DNA of 64,000 nt from Streptomyces sp. CC208A (GCF_030010625.1 NZ_JASCXN010000019.1:62001-126000), one strand, 5' to 3'. Positions 25,422-33,323 are shown, numbered from the stretch's first letter. Notes: generated by a model not told the origin, from the letters alone. Numbers and translations are program-made.

Positions 25422-26111
25422 CTAGCTGTCCATGCCGAGTACAGCGTCCCTCACCGTCTTGCGAGACTCCTCGGGCAGGGTCCGGTACTCGCCCCAGATG
25501 CGCTCGAGAGGGCTGGGATCTCGGCGGTCGGCGTCCAGCCAACCGATGAATACGGCCCGCTCCAGCTTGCTGAGGTGTCCGAGGCCTTCGAGCAGACGGG
25601 GCAGATCGGCCTGACGCTGGCGTCCGCCCACACGACACCTGTTGCACTCAGTGACGAGCTGCGTCGTCACCGTGCCGTTGGGCTGTACGACCTGCCGCCG
25701 CGCGACATCCAGCTGGGCGTCCTGGCCACCATCCATGAAGGCCTCTCCCGCACCGATGCCACAGGAACGGCACAGGAAACTGTCCGCCATGAGGACCTTG
25801 GTCCTCTGAGCCGCGGTCAGCCCCCCCTTTTCCTTCGGGGACTTCGACTGGCCGGGCAGCCACACATCGGTCCCCTTCTTCACGAAGCGCTGCTCGTCAA
25901 GGTTGAGCGAAGGATCCTCACGCCGGGTGTCGATCTGCCAGTCATGATCCCGCAGATCGCGCACACGGCGGTCAATCTGGGCCACCTCCGGGAAAGCCGC
26001 CCGAAGCTGCCCCTTGGTGAAGACGTTCCCCTCGCCCACCTCTGCCACGAGCCAGAGAGCTGCCCGCGCCTTGCTTCCCAGCTTCTTGTCCTGCCACGAC
26101 CACACCGACAC
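25422..26111 (-). CDS. Degenerate HNH-like treble-clef protein, first gene of the SNF2 operon
   Basis: 229 aa from GTG 26111, which has GGAGG seven bases upstream; the frame is open to 26393 without coding character. The N-terminal half looks like a small helical DNA-binding module (GNVFTKGQLRAAFPEVAQIDRRVRDLRDHDWQI). The C-terminal half has the Cys pairs of a treble-clef HNH nuclease (CRSCG and CNRC). Where homologous nucleases have the I-G-H catalytic His, this one reads QLDVARRQ, so the key His appears lost. It may bind DNA rather than cut it. Function unknown; co-transcription with the ParB-like and SNF2 genes is very likely. Confidence 0.7.
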   Translation of the reverse strand: MSVWSWQDKKLGSKARAALWLVAEVGEGNVFTKGQLRAAFPEVAQIDRRVRDLRDHDWQIDTRREDPSLNLDEQRFVKKGTDVWLPGQSKSPKEKGGLTAAQRTKVLMADSFLCRSCGIGAGEAFMDGGQDAQLDVARRQVVQPNGTVTTQLVTECNRCRVGGRQRQADLPRLLEGLGHLSKLERAVFIGWLDADRRDPSPLERIWGEYRTLPEESRKTVRDAVLGMDS

Positions 26112-26329
26112 CCGCAAACCTCCGCTGCGCGAACACCACCATGGAGTGCAGCCGGGTACGAGAAAGCGGACGGAGCCCAAACGGATCCCGTACACCTGCT
26201 GCTTCCGGCTTGCCTCTCTATTCAGCGCATAGGACGGCACCGAGTTCCACCCCCTGGCTGGTTTGCGCGCAAGGTAGTCAAAACTGCCTGCTGCACAATG
26301 GGTTACGTCCGGACAGACACGAGCGGGGG
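26112..26329. promoter_or_regulatory. Divergent promoter region of the defence island
   Basis: 218 bases between the HNH-like gene (minus) and the HTH-like gene (plus). A 10-bp palindrome TTGCGCGCAA lies at 26263-26272, a plausible operator for the HTH-like protein. No promoter hexamers can be assigned with confidence. Confidence 0.4.
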
Positions 26330-27145
26330 ATGACAGGGATGGCAACGAGGAGAACCGGTTCCGATGTGCCGCCGGGACGGCAGGCGCTCGCAAAGGCGGT
26401 CTGCGTGCTCTACGGCCGCTTGGCCGTGAAGAACCTGGCTGAAGCCGCAGAGCTCTTGGAATCCCGCGGCTGGAAGAAGGACCCGAGCGAGATCTCCCGC
26501 TACCGCAACGGCCGGAGGAAGCCCCCCCTCGGCTTCCTTGAGCAGCTGCACGGGCTGGCCACCGAGCGGACGGAGCTGGGAGCGGTATGGCCGACGCTGG
26601 CAGAGCTGAAGGAACTCCACGCCGCCGCCGAAGCCACGCTCTGCCGGAACTGCCATGAAGTACGGCAGGAGAACCAGCTTCTCCGTGAGGAAAACAGCCG
26701 GCTTCTCGCCCACACGGTACTGGGACCCCGGCCTGAACCTCTTGGCTCTAGCGGAAGCATCCTGGCCGGATCCATCCCTTCCACTGCTCTGCCGGTCCCC
26801 AGAACACCTGGGGACCGGCAGAGCAGTGCCCGTGATGTGGCCGCCGCGCGGCAGCTCGCCACGAGCGCTTCCCGGCTTCACGGCAACGGGCAGACCGGAC
26901 ACGCCGTCGCACTCCTCCAGGACGTGGCTAGGGCGCTCACCCCTCTGGAGAGCGCCGCGTCCATCGTGCTGCTGCGGGACGAACAGAATGATCTTGCCGA
27001 GACCGCGATCGGCATCCACAGCCGCTCCCGTGCCGACAAGGACATCATGCAGATCGCAGTGGAACTGCATTCCTTCGGGCTGCCAGAAGAGGCTGACGCA
27101 CTGCTTCGCGCCACTATCGCGCAGGCGCCGGCACAGAGGAGATGA
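26330..27145 (+). CDS. HTH-like hypothetical protein at right edge of the defence island
   Basis: 271 aa from ATG 26330 (ATG 26339 also possible). The N-terminal 75 residues (LAVKNLAEAAELLESRGWKK followed by SEISRYRNGRRKPP) resemble a Cro/C1-like DNA-binding region found at the start of many Streptomyces proteins of unknown role. Residues about 90-130 hold a Cys pair and a short coiled coil (CRNCHEVRQENQLLREENSRLL), and the rest is helical and may form TPR-like repeats (GHAVALLQDVARAL). Between them is a Pro/Ser-rich linker encoded by a perfect 21-bp inverted repeat. Being divergent from the SNF2 operon, it may be its regulator or a sensor. Product family not recognised. Confidence 0.6.
   Translation: MTGMATRRTGSDVPPGRQALAKAVCVLYGRLAVKNLAEAAELLESRGWKKDPSEISRYRNGRRKPPLGFLEQLHGLATERTELGAVWPTLAELKELHAAAEATLCRNCHEVRQENQLLREENSRLLAHTVLGPRPEPLGSSGSILAGSIPSTALPVPRTPGDRQSSARDVAAARQLATSASRLHGNGQTGHAVALLQDVARALTPLESAASIVLLRDEQNDLAETAIGIHSRSRADKDIMQIAVELHSFGLPEEADALLRATIAQAPAQRR
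26782..26828. repeat. Perfect 21-bp inverted repeat inside the HTH-like gene
   Basis: Arms 26782-26802 and 26808-26828 are exactly complementary with a 5-base loop (AACAC). It lies in frame and encodes the linker around STALPVPRTPGDRQSS. See findings. Confidence 0.92.
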
Positions 27146-27260
27146 CAAGAACGGTGGAGATGACAAAGAGCACAGCACAACAAAACCCTGCTCAAAGCAG
27201 AAGCAGCGTTTCATTAGACTCGGGAAAAATTCCGACATCTCCTGACCGAAAGGCCTCGCC

Positions 27261-27560
27261 ATGCCCCGCGTCCTCTCCCCCGCCATCGCCGCCGCCGGAC
27301 TCGTAGGCGGTTACGCCGTCGCGCGGTGGACCAAGAAGCGGCCGCTCGGTGGGGTGGTGCTGGCGGTGGCCGGTGGGGTGGCGGCCCGGGAGTGGCAGCA
27401 GGTGGCTGGGGGGAAGGCGGCTGCGGGGCTTTCCGCCGCTTACGTGGCGGCGTTCGGCGGGTCGCATCCGCTGGCCAAGAAGATCGGGGCCTGGCCTGCC
27501 GTGTTCTCCGTGGCCGGGGGGATGGCCGCTGCTTCCTGGGCCGTCACCCGGGGGCGGTAG
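27261..27560 (+). CDS. Small conserved membrane protein of unknown function
   Basis: 99 aa from ATG 27261. It has three or four short hydrophobic stretches rich in Gly and Ala (AIAAAGLVGGYAVAR, GGVVLAVAGGVAAREW, AGLSAAYVAAFGGSHPLAKKIG, AVFSVAGGMAAASWAV) and would be an integral membrane protein. No motif identifies a function. High third-position GC shows the return to native composition after the defence island. Confidence 0.65.
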   Translation: MPRVLSPAIAAAGLVGGYAVARWTKKRPLGGVVLAVAGGVAAREWQQVAGGKAAAGLSAAYVAAFGGSHPLAKKIGAWPAVFSVAGGMAAASWAVTRGR

Positions 27561-27598
27561 CCACCGGGGCGGTAGCCACCGGGGCGGTAGCAGCCGGG
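27552..27598. repeat. Short tandem repeat after the small membrane gene
   Basis: Three tandem copies of a 15-bp unit (GGGGCGGTAGCCACC type) run across the stop codon of the plus-strand gene and up to the end of the convergent DUF445 gene. Confidence 0.75.
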
Positions 27599-27599
27599 G

Positions 27600-28868
27600 T
27601 CAGCCGCCCAGGGCGTGGCTGACCGTATAGATCGTCAGGCCTGCCAGGGCGCCCACCACCGTGCCGTTGATGCGGATGAACTGGAGGTCCCGGCCGATGT
27701 TGGCCTCGATCTTCTTGGAGGTCTGGTCGGCGTCCCAGCCGGCGACCGTGTCGGTGATCAGGGAGGTGATCTCGGCGCGGTAGGTCGTCACCAGGTACGT
27801 CGTGGCCGACTCCAGCCAGCCGTCCACCTTCGACTGGAGGCGGGGGTCCGACGCCAGGCGGTGACCCAGGGAGATCAGGGAGGCCCGGGCGCGGAGGCGG
27901 AGCTGGCTCTGGTCGTCCTCCGCCGCCGCGATGATCAGGGCGCGGACCGAGGCCCAGGCCGAGGCGATGACGTCCTGGACCTCGGGGCGGGCCAGGAGGT
28001 CGGACTTGAGGCGCTCCACGCGGGCCCTCGTGTCCGTGTCGGCCTGGAGGTCGGCGGCGAAGTCCGTCAGGAAGCGGTCGATGGCGCCCCTCGCCGGGTG
28101 CGTCGGCATGTCACGCATCTCCGTGACGAAGCGGAGCAGCTCCTTGTAGACGCGCTCGCCGACCTTGCGGTCCACGAAGCGGGGGGTCCAGCCGGGGGCC
28201 CCGCCCTGGACCGCGCCCATCACCGAGTCGGCGTGGGTGACGAGCCAGTCGTGGGCCCTCGTACACACCAGGTCGACCGCCCGGCGGTGGGCGCCGTCCG
28301 CCACCATGCGCTCCAGGGTCTTGCCCACGCCCGGCGCGATCTCCGCCTCCTCCGCCCGCCGGGTGATCGCCTCGCCCACCACCGCCTGCACGTCCGCGTC
28401 GCGCAGCACCGTCAGCGCCCCGCGCAGGGCCGTCGCCGCCTCCTCCGTCACCCGGTCCGCGTGGGCCGGGTCGGCGAGCCAGGCGCCGAGGCGCCGGCCG
28501 ACGCCCAGGGCCCGCAGCCGGCCCCGTACGACATCGGCCGACAGGAAGTTCTCGCCCACGAAGGAGCCGAGCGAGACGCCCAGCTGGTCCTTCTTCGTCG
28601 GGATGATCGCCGTGTGCGGGATCGGCAGGCCCAGCGGCCGGCGGAACAGCGCCGTCACCGCGAACCAGTCCGCCAGCGCGCCGACCATCCCCGCCTCCGC
28701 CGCCGCGGCCACATAGCCCGCCCACGCGCCCGCGCCGGAGTTCTCCGCCCACGTCGACAGGGCGTAGACCAGCGCGACCAGCGCCAGCAGGGCCGTCGCC
28801 AGCGCCTTCATCCGGCGGACGCCCCTGCTCTTCTCCTCGTCCGCCGCCGTGTACGCGAAACTCACCAT
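27600..28868 (-). CDS. DUF445 family membrane-associated protein
   Basis: 422 aa from ATG 28868 (GGAGG ten bases upstream). The DUF445 signature is at the N-terminus: a first membrane span (ALATALLALVALVYALSTW), EAGMVGALADWFAVTALFRRPLGLPIPHTAIIPTKKDQLG, then a long helical region (coiled-coil-like, residues about 130-370) and a C-terminal span (FIRINGTVVGALAGLTIYTVSHAL). Relatives (YjiN type) anchor helical domains to the membrane, with no defined biochemical role. Confidence 0.85.
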   Translation of the reverse strand: MVSFAYTAADEEKSRGVRRMKALATALLALVALVYALSTWAENSGAGAWAGYVAAAAEAGMVGALADWFAVTALFRRPLGLPIPHTAIIPTKKDQLGVSLGSFVGENFLSADVVRGRLRALGVGRRLGAWLADPAHADRVTEEAATALRGALTVLRDADVQAVVGEAITRRAEEAEIAPGVGKTLERMVADGAHRRAVDLVCTRAHDWLVTHADSVMGAVQGGAPGWTPRFVDRKVGERVYKELLRFVTEMRDMPTHPARGAIDRFLTDFAADLQADTDTRARVERLKSDLLARPEVQDVIASAWASVRALIIAAAEDDQSQLRLRARASLISLGHRLASDPRLQSKVDGWLESATTYLVTTYRAEITSLITDTVAGWDADQTSKKIEANIGRDLQFIRINGTVVGALAGLTIYTVSHALGG

Positions 28869-28891
28869 CGAAGCCCGACCTCCCTGCCCGT

Positions 28892-29104
28892 CTACTTCAG
28901 GGACTCTTGGCGCCGCTCGCGAGTTCCCCCGTGGCTTTCTCCGTACATCTTCGCGATCACGGACTCGATGTCCGGTTCCCGCACCGACAGATCCACCAGC
29001 GGGTACGCCTCCGCCACCGCCGAGGCCGGGAAGGCGAGGGACCGGCGCGGTCCGTCCGCCCGCACGAGACGGGCCCCGCGCACATCCCCCGTGCCCCCGC
29101 ACAC
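28892..29104 (-). pseudogene. Relic of an ABC transporter ATPase C-terminus (tentative)
   Basis: A 70-codon frame with strongly GC-rich third positions encodes AFPASAVAEAYPLVDLSVREPDIESVIAKMYG. VREPDIE-x-V-I-x-x-x-Y is the usual C-terminal end of ABC-2 type ATP-binding subunits, yet no nucleotide-binding domain or permease precedes it. It ends 23 bases before the DUF445 start and reads in the same direction. It is probably a remnant of a deleted transporter; a real small protein using only this domain is the alternative. Confidence 0.45.
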
Positions 29105-29193
29105 GCCACCGCGAGCGGATTCCCGGCCGACTTCCCGTCAGTCACCCGCCGCCTTCGGGAGTTTCGCCCGCTTTATGTGCACTATGTGATGCC

Positions 29194-31407
29194 ATGTCCC
29201 CTTCCTCCCGCTCCTCCTCCCCCACCGCACCACCCCCGGACCCGGGGTGGGAACCGAGGGACCCCACCCTCCCCGCCCTCCCCACCCGCCCCGCACCCCA
29301 CCCCCCGGCCAGACCCCGGCGCTCCCTCCCCCGCCGTCTCCTCCGCGCCACCGTCTGGCTGCTCCTGCTCGGCGGGCTCCTCCTCGCCGGAGCCCTCGTC
29401 GCCGGGTACCTCCTCGTGCCCATCCCGGCGGCCAACGCCGCCGCCGTCGCCCAGTCCAATCTGTACCTCTACCGCGACGGCACCGTCCTCGCCCGCGACG
29501 GCGAGGTCAACCGCGAGAACGTCCCCCTCGACCGGATCCCCCTCACCGTCCGGCAGGCCGTCCTCGCCGCCGAGGACCGCGACTTCCACACCTCCCGCGC
29601 CGTCGACCCCAAGGCCATGCTCCGCGCCGCCTGGAACACCGTCACCGGCAAGGGCCGCCAGTCCGGCTCCACCATCACCCAGCAGTACGTGAAGAACTAC
29701 TACCTCGGCCAGGAACAGACCCTCACCCGCAAGGCCAAGGAGTTCGTCATCGCCCTCAAGCTGGAACGCGAGAAGACCAAGGAGGACATCCTCCAAGGCT
29801 ACCTCAACACCAGCTACTTCGGCCGCAACGCCTACGGCATCCAGGCCGCCGCCCACGCCTACTACGGCAAGGACGTCGACCACCTCGACACCGCCGAGGG
29901 CGCCTACCTCGCCGCCCTCCTCAAAGCCCCCAGCGCCTACGACGTCACCACCCACCCCGAGAACCGCCCCGCCGTCCTCGCCCGCTGGCGGTACGTCCTC
30001 GACGGCATGACCGGCGAAGGCTGGCTCACCCGCGGCGAACGCGCCGCGCTCCGCTTCCCCGACCCGCAGACCGCCCGCCCCGCCACCGGCCTCTCCGGCC
30101 AGCGCGGCTACCTCGTCCAGGCCGTCGAGGACCACCTCACCGGCCGCGGGATCGTCGACGAGAAGACCCTCGCCGGCGGCGGCTTCCGCATCGTCACCAC
30201 CATCGACCCCGACCGGCAGGCCGCCCTCGTCCGCGCCGTCGAGGAACGCGTCACCCACCGCCTCGACCCCGCCACCCACCCCGCCGACCGGTACGTACGC
30301 GCCGGAGCCGCCGCCGTCGACCCCGCCACCGGCCACGTCGTCGCCCTCTACGGCGGCGTCGACTACACCGAGCAGTACGTCAACAACGCCACCCGCCGCG
30401 ACTACCAGGTCGGCTCCACCTTCAAGCCCTTCGTCTTCACCGCCGCCGTCCAGAGCGGCGCGCGGACCCAGTACGGCGAGCCGATCACCCCGTACACCGT
30501 CTACGACGGCAGCGACCGGCGCCCCGTCGAAGGATGGACCGGCGCCCCGTACGACCCCGCCAACGAGGACGGCGAGAGCTACGGCGAGATCCCCGTCACC
30601 GACGCCACCGGCCTCTCCGTGAACAGCGTCTACGCCCAGATGGCCGTCGACGTCGGCCCCGCCCGCGTACGCCGCACCGCCGTCGCGCTCGGCCTGCCGC
30701 CCACCACCCCCGACCTCACCGCCTCCCCCTCCATCGCCCTCGGCCCCGCCACCGCCAGCGTCCTCGACATGGCCCAGGCGTACGCCACGCTCGCCGCCCA
30801 CGGCCGGCGCGGCGCCCACACCCTGGTCACCGCCGTCACCCGCGACGGCGAGCCCCTGGCCCTCCCCGCCACCGCACCCCGGCAGGCCGTCGGACGCGAG
30901 GCCGCCGACACCACCACCGCTGTGCTCCAGGGCGTCGTCGAGACCGGTACGGGCACCGCCGCGCAGGCCGCCGGACGCCCGGCCGCCGGCAAGACCGGCA
31001 CCGCCGAGGACGACAAGGCCGCCTGGTTCGCCGGCTACACCCCCGAGCTCGCCACCGTCGTCGCCCTGATGGGCCAGGACCCCGAGTCCGGCGCCCACCA
31101 GCCCCTCTACGGCGCCCTCGGCCTGCCCCGCGTCAACGGCGGCGGCCCCCCTGCCGAGATCTGGGCCCGCTTCACCCGCGAGGCCCTCGCCGACACCCCC
31201 GTACGCGACTTCGACCTGCGCCTGATGCCGGGCGCGGAGCTCCCCGCCGTGCCGCCTGTGCCCGACGGGTACGAGGAGGGCGGGGACGGCCGGTACGAGA
31301 CGGGCGAGGCGGGCGAGGCAGGCCCGGGGCCGGGGACGGGGAGGGGGAGGGGGCCGGAGACGGGCCCGGGCCCGGGGCCGGCGAAGCCCACCAAGCAAGC
31401 CCGCTAG
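29194..31407 (+). CDS. Bifunctional class A penicillin-binding protein
   Basis: 737 aa from ATG 29194. A Pro-rich cytoplasmic tail and one membrane span (residues about 52-74) precede the glycosyltransferase 51 domain with AAEDRDFHTSRAVDP (catalytic Glu127) and GSTITQQYVKNYYLG. The transpeptidase domain then carries the three penicillin-site motifs in order: STFK in VGSTFKPF (nucleophile Ser), SVN in LSVNSVY and KTG in AGKTGTAED. The enzyme polymerises and cross-links peptidoglycan outside the membrane. A Gly/Pro/Glu low-complexity tail of about 40 residues ends the protein. It is probably the counterpart of the PBP that opens this core region in S. coelicolor (recalled). Confidence 0.92.
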   Translation: MSPSSRSSSPTAPPPDPGWEPRDPTLPALPTRPAPHPPARPRRSLPRRLLRATVWLLLLGGLLLAGALVAGYLLVPIPAANAAAVAQSNLYLYRDGTVLARDGEVNRENVPLDRIPLTVRQAVLAAEDRDFHTSRAVDPKAMLRAAWNTVTGKGRQSGSTITQQYVKNYYLGQEQTLTRKAKEFVIALKLEREKTKEDILQGYLNTSYFGRNAYGIQAAAHAYYGKDVDHLDTAEGAYLAALLKAPSAYDVTTHPENRPAVLARWRYVLDGMTGEGWLTRGERAALRFPDPQTARPATGLSGQRGYLVQAVEDHLTGRGIVDEKTLAGGGFRIVTTIDPDRQAALVRAVEERVTHRLDPATHPADRYVRAGAAAVDPATGHVVALYGGVDYTEQYVNNATRRDYQVGSTFKPFVFTAAVQSGARTQYGEPITPYTVYDGSDRRPVEGWTGAPYDPANEDGESYGEIPVTDATGLSVNSVYAQMAVDVGPARVRRTAVALGLPPTTPDLTASPSIALGPATASVLDMAQAYATLAAHGRRGAHTLVTAVTRDGEPLALPATAPRQAVGREAADTTTAVLQGVVETGTGTAAQAAGRPAAGKTGTAEDDKAAWFAGYTPELATVVALMGQDPESGAHQPLYGALGLPRVNGGGPPAEIWARFTREALADTPVRDFDLRLMPGAELPAVPPVPDGYEEGGDGRYETGEAGEAGPGPGTGRGRGPETGPGPGPAKPTKQAR

Positions 31408-31418
31408 TCAGCCGCCGG

Positions 31419-31739
31419 TCAGTGCCCGGAGGTCGCCTTCAGCCCCACCACGGCCACGAGCAGCAGACAGACGAAGAAGATCCGGGCGGCGGTCGCCGGC
31501 TCACCGAGCACCACCATGCCGAGCACCGCCGCACCGGCCGCGCCGATGCCGACCCAGACGCCGTAGGCGGTACCGATGGGAAGGGTCTTGGCGGCCTGCG
31601 ACAGCAGCAGCATCGAGGCGACGATCCCGGCCGCGGTGAAGACGCTGGGCCACAGGCGGGTGAAGCCCTCGGTGTACTTCATCCCGATCGACCAGCCGAC
31701 TTCCAGCAGACCCGCGACGATCAGAAGAACCCAGGCCAT
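31419..31739 (-). CDS. SMR-family exporter, Gdx/SugE type (guanidinium exporter)
   Basis: 106 aa with four membrane spans, the standard SMR size. The active-site Glu is in TM1 (LLIVAGLLEVGWSIGMKYTEGFTRLWP), with the KYTxGF and PIGTAYGVWVGIG segments that separate Gdx/SugE from multidrug EmrE-like members. Gdx proteins expel guanidinium in exchange for protons. The guanidine-III riboswitch in the leader (31778-31827) independently supports that substrate. The start ATG 31739 has GGAGG ten bases upstream. It is a single gene; homodimeric action is expected. Confidence 0.9.
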   Translation of the reverse strand: MAWVLLIVAGLLEVGWSIGMKYTEGFTRLWPSVFTAAGIVASMLLLSQAAKTLPIGTAYGVWVGIGAAGAAVLGMVVLGEPATAARIFFVCLLLVAVVGLKATSGH

Positions 31740-31777
31740 GACGACGACACCTCCGCGAGACGGAACGACAACGAAAG

Positions 31778-31827
31778 ATGCGTCGTCTTTTCGCTTCGAA
31801 CCCGGTACGGCGCGTCTCGTCGGGGTG
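31778..31827 (-). ncRNA. Guanidine-III (ykkC-III) riboswitch
   Basis: Read on the minus strand, the leader contains CCCCGACGAG, then CGCGCCGTACCGGG and, after an 11-base linker, AAGACGACGC. This follows the compact ykkC-III aptamer, in which ACGAG precedes GCGCCGUA, the P1 stem closes with CCGG-type pairs, and a distal AAGACGGCGC forms the pseudoknot. P1 here is CCCG/CGGG. The pseudoknot strands GCGCCGT and ACGACGC pair at 6 of 7 positions. The aptamer ends about 40 bases before the start codon of the Gdx-type exporter, the usual target. Confidence 0.8.
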
Positions 31828-31848
31828 ACTCCAGGCTAGCAAAGCACA

Positions 31849-31888
31849 GGCGGAGGCCCCGGTGACAAGCGTCACCGGGGCCTCCGCC
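31849..31888 (-). terminator. 18-bp perfect stem-loop terminator
   Basis: Arms 31849-31866 and 31871-31888 pair perfectly with loop AAGC. It lies 14 bases past the stop of the GroES-like gene and shields the riboswitch-controlled exporter from read-through. Confidence 0.8.
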
Positions 31889-31902
31889 GGCACTTACGGC
31901 AC

Positions 31903-32238
31903 TTACAGGTACAGCCCGGTCGAGTCCGCGCTCTGGAACCGGTCCGCCGCCACCGCGTGCAGGTCGCGCTCCCGCATCAGTACGTAGGCGACGCCCCGCA
32001 CCTCCACCTCGGCGCGGTCCTCGGGGTCGTACAGCACCCGGTCACCGATCTCCACGGTCCGGACGTTCTGCCCGACCGCGACCACCTCGGCCCAGGCCAG
32101 GCGGCGGCCGACGGCGGCGGTCGCCGGGATCAGGATCCCGCCCCCGGAGCGCCGCTCCCCCTCGGGGGTGTCGGTGCGGACCAGGATCCGGTCGTGGAGC
32201 ATCCGGATGGGCAGCTTGTCGTGCGTGTTCTCGCTCAC
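31903..32238 (-). CDS. GroES-like (chaperonin-10 family) co-chaperone
   Basis: 111 aa from GTG 32238. The cpn10 fold is recognisable: IRMLHDRILVRTDTPEGERRSGGGILIPATA with the mobile-loop region, then AEVVAVGQNVRTVEIGDRVLYDPED and a short C-terminal strand. It is not next to a groEL gene and diverges from the canonical GroES sequence, so it may be an auxiliary co-chaperone. The DUF3618 gene precedes it in the same direction, 22 bases away. Confidence 0.8.
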   Translation of the reverse strand: MSENTHDKLPIRMLHDRILVRTDTPEGERRSGGGILIPATAAVGRRLAWAEVVAVGQNVRTVEIGDRVLYDPEDRAEVEVRGVAYVLMRERDLHAVAADRFQSADSTGLYL

Positions 32239-32260
32239 GGGTCGAACCTACCGGCCGGGC

Positions 32261-32581
32261 TCAGCCCTTGTGGCGCCGGGAGGAGGTCACCAGGAGCCCG
32301 ACGACCGCGACGGCCACCAGGGCGGCCGGGACCACGCGCTCCAGACGCGGGGAGCCGTCCTCGTCGGTGAAACGTGCCTTCACGTCGGAGACGACCCGGT
32401 TCACGGCGACGAACGCCCGCCCGGCGGTCTCGTCGACGGTCGAGGCGACCTTGGCCTTGGCGTCTCCGATGATGGTCTTCGGGTGCATCCGAATGCCGAT
32501 CTCGTCGAGCGTGACGGCGAGCTGCTCGCGCCGGCGGACGATGTCCGCCTCGATCTGCGCAGGGGTCCTGGCCTCCGACAC
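32261..32581 (-). CDS. DUF3618 domain membrane-anchored protein
   Basis: 106 aa from GTG 32581. The DUF3618 signature is RTPAQIEADIVRRREQLAVTLDEIGIRMHPKTI at residues 5-37; an amphipathic helical middle and a C-terminal membrane span (VVPAALVAVAVVGLLVTS) with a basic tail follow. Function unknown; probably tail-anchored at the membrane. Confidence 0.82.
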   Translation of the reverse strand: MSEARTPAQIEADIVRRREQLAVTLDEIGIRMHPKTIIGDAKAKVASTVDETAGRAFVAVNRVVSDVKARFTDEDGSPRLERVVPAALVAVAVVGLLVTSSRRHKG

Positions 32582-32705
32582 CGCGCTGCCTCCGTAGTCG
32601 TATTCCGGTCGTTGACGGACAGTCTGTCAGCTCCACCGCCCGGGGGCTGTCCCCGACCCCCATTAGGCTCATGGCATACGCGCACATTTCCGAGGAGAGC
32701 GAGCC

Positions 32706-33173
32706 ATGAGCGAGCGACTGCAGCCCGGCGACACCGCCCCCGCCTTCACCCTGCCGGACGCGGACGGCAACGAGGTCTCCCTCGCGGACCACAAGGGCCG
32801 CAAGGTCATCGTCTACTTCTACCCGGCCGCCCTCACCCCCGGCTGCACCAAGCAGGCGTGCGACTTCACCGACAACCTCGACGTGCTGGCCGCCGCCGGC
32901 TACGACGTCATCGGCGTCTCCCCCGACAAGCCGGAGAAGCTCGCGAAGTTCCGCGACAAGGAGAACCTCAAGGTCACCCTGGTCGGCGACCTGTCGAAGG
33001 AGACCCTGGAGGCGTACGGCGCCTTCGGCGAGAAGAAGCTCTACGGGAAGGTCGTGACGGGCGTCATCCGCTCCACGATCGTCGTCGACGAGGACGGGAA
33101 GGTGGAGCACGCCTTCTACAACGTCAAGGCGACCGGCCACGTGGCGAAGATCATCCGAGACCTCGGCATCTGA
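32706..33173 (+). CDS. bcp: Thioredoxin-dependent peroxiredoxin, Bcp/PrxQ type
   Basis: 155 aa. The peroxidatic Cys47 is in TPGCTKQAC with the resolving Cys52 five residues later, the PrxQ arrangement. FYPAALTPGC and the conserved Arg near residue 120 (VIRSTIVVDEDG) complete the site. It reduces hydroperoxides in the cytoplasm using thioredoxin. The start ATG has GAGGAGAG upstream, and a 13-bp terminator follows. Confidence 0.93.
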   Translation: MSERLQPGDTAPAFTLPDADGNEVSLADHKGRKVIVYFYPAALTPGCTKQACDFTDNLDVLAAAGYDVIGVSPDKPEKLAKFRDKENLKVTLVGDLSKETLEAYGAFGEKKLYGKVVTGVIRSTIVVDEDGKVEHAFYNVKATGHVAKIIRDLGI

Positions 33174-33196
33174 CCCTCTCCGGTCCCTTGCCCCCA

Positions 33197-33239
33197 CGGA
33201 CGGGCCCGCCCCCTCACGCCGAGGGCGCGGGCCCGTCCG
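33197..33239 (+). terminator. Terminator after bcp
   Basis: Arms 33197-33209 and 33227-33239 are perfectly complementary over 13 bp, with a smaller nested stem in the loop. Confidence 0.75.
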
Positions 33240-33323
33240 CATTCCGCGCACGATCGGCGTAACCGTCCGATATTCGGCTCGTTAGTCCGTGCGAGATCCG
33301 TACTGGGGAGGGGGTCCGTTCCG

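Noticed and set aside
27615..29189. 524-codon plus-strand frame opposite DUF445
   Set aside because: Mirror of the DUF445 gene with repetitive Arg/Gly/Asp composition; the minus-strand product has a full family signature.
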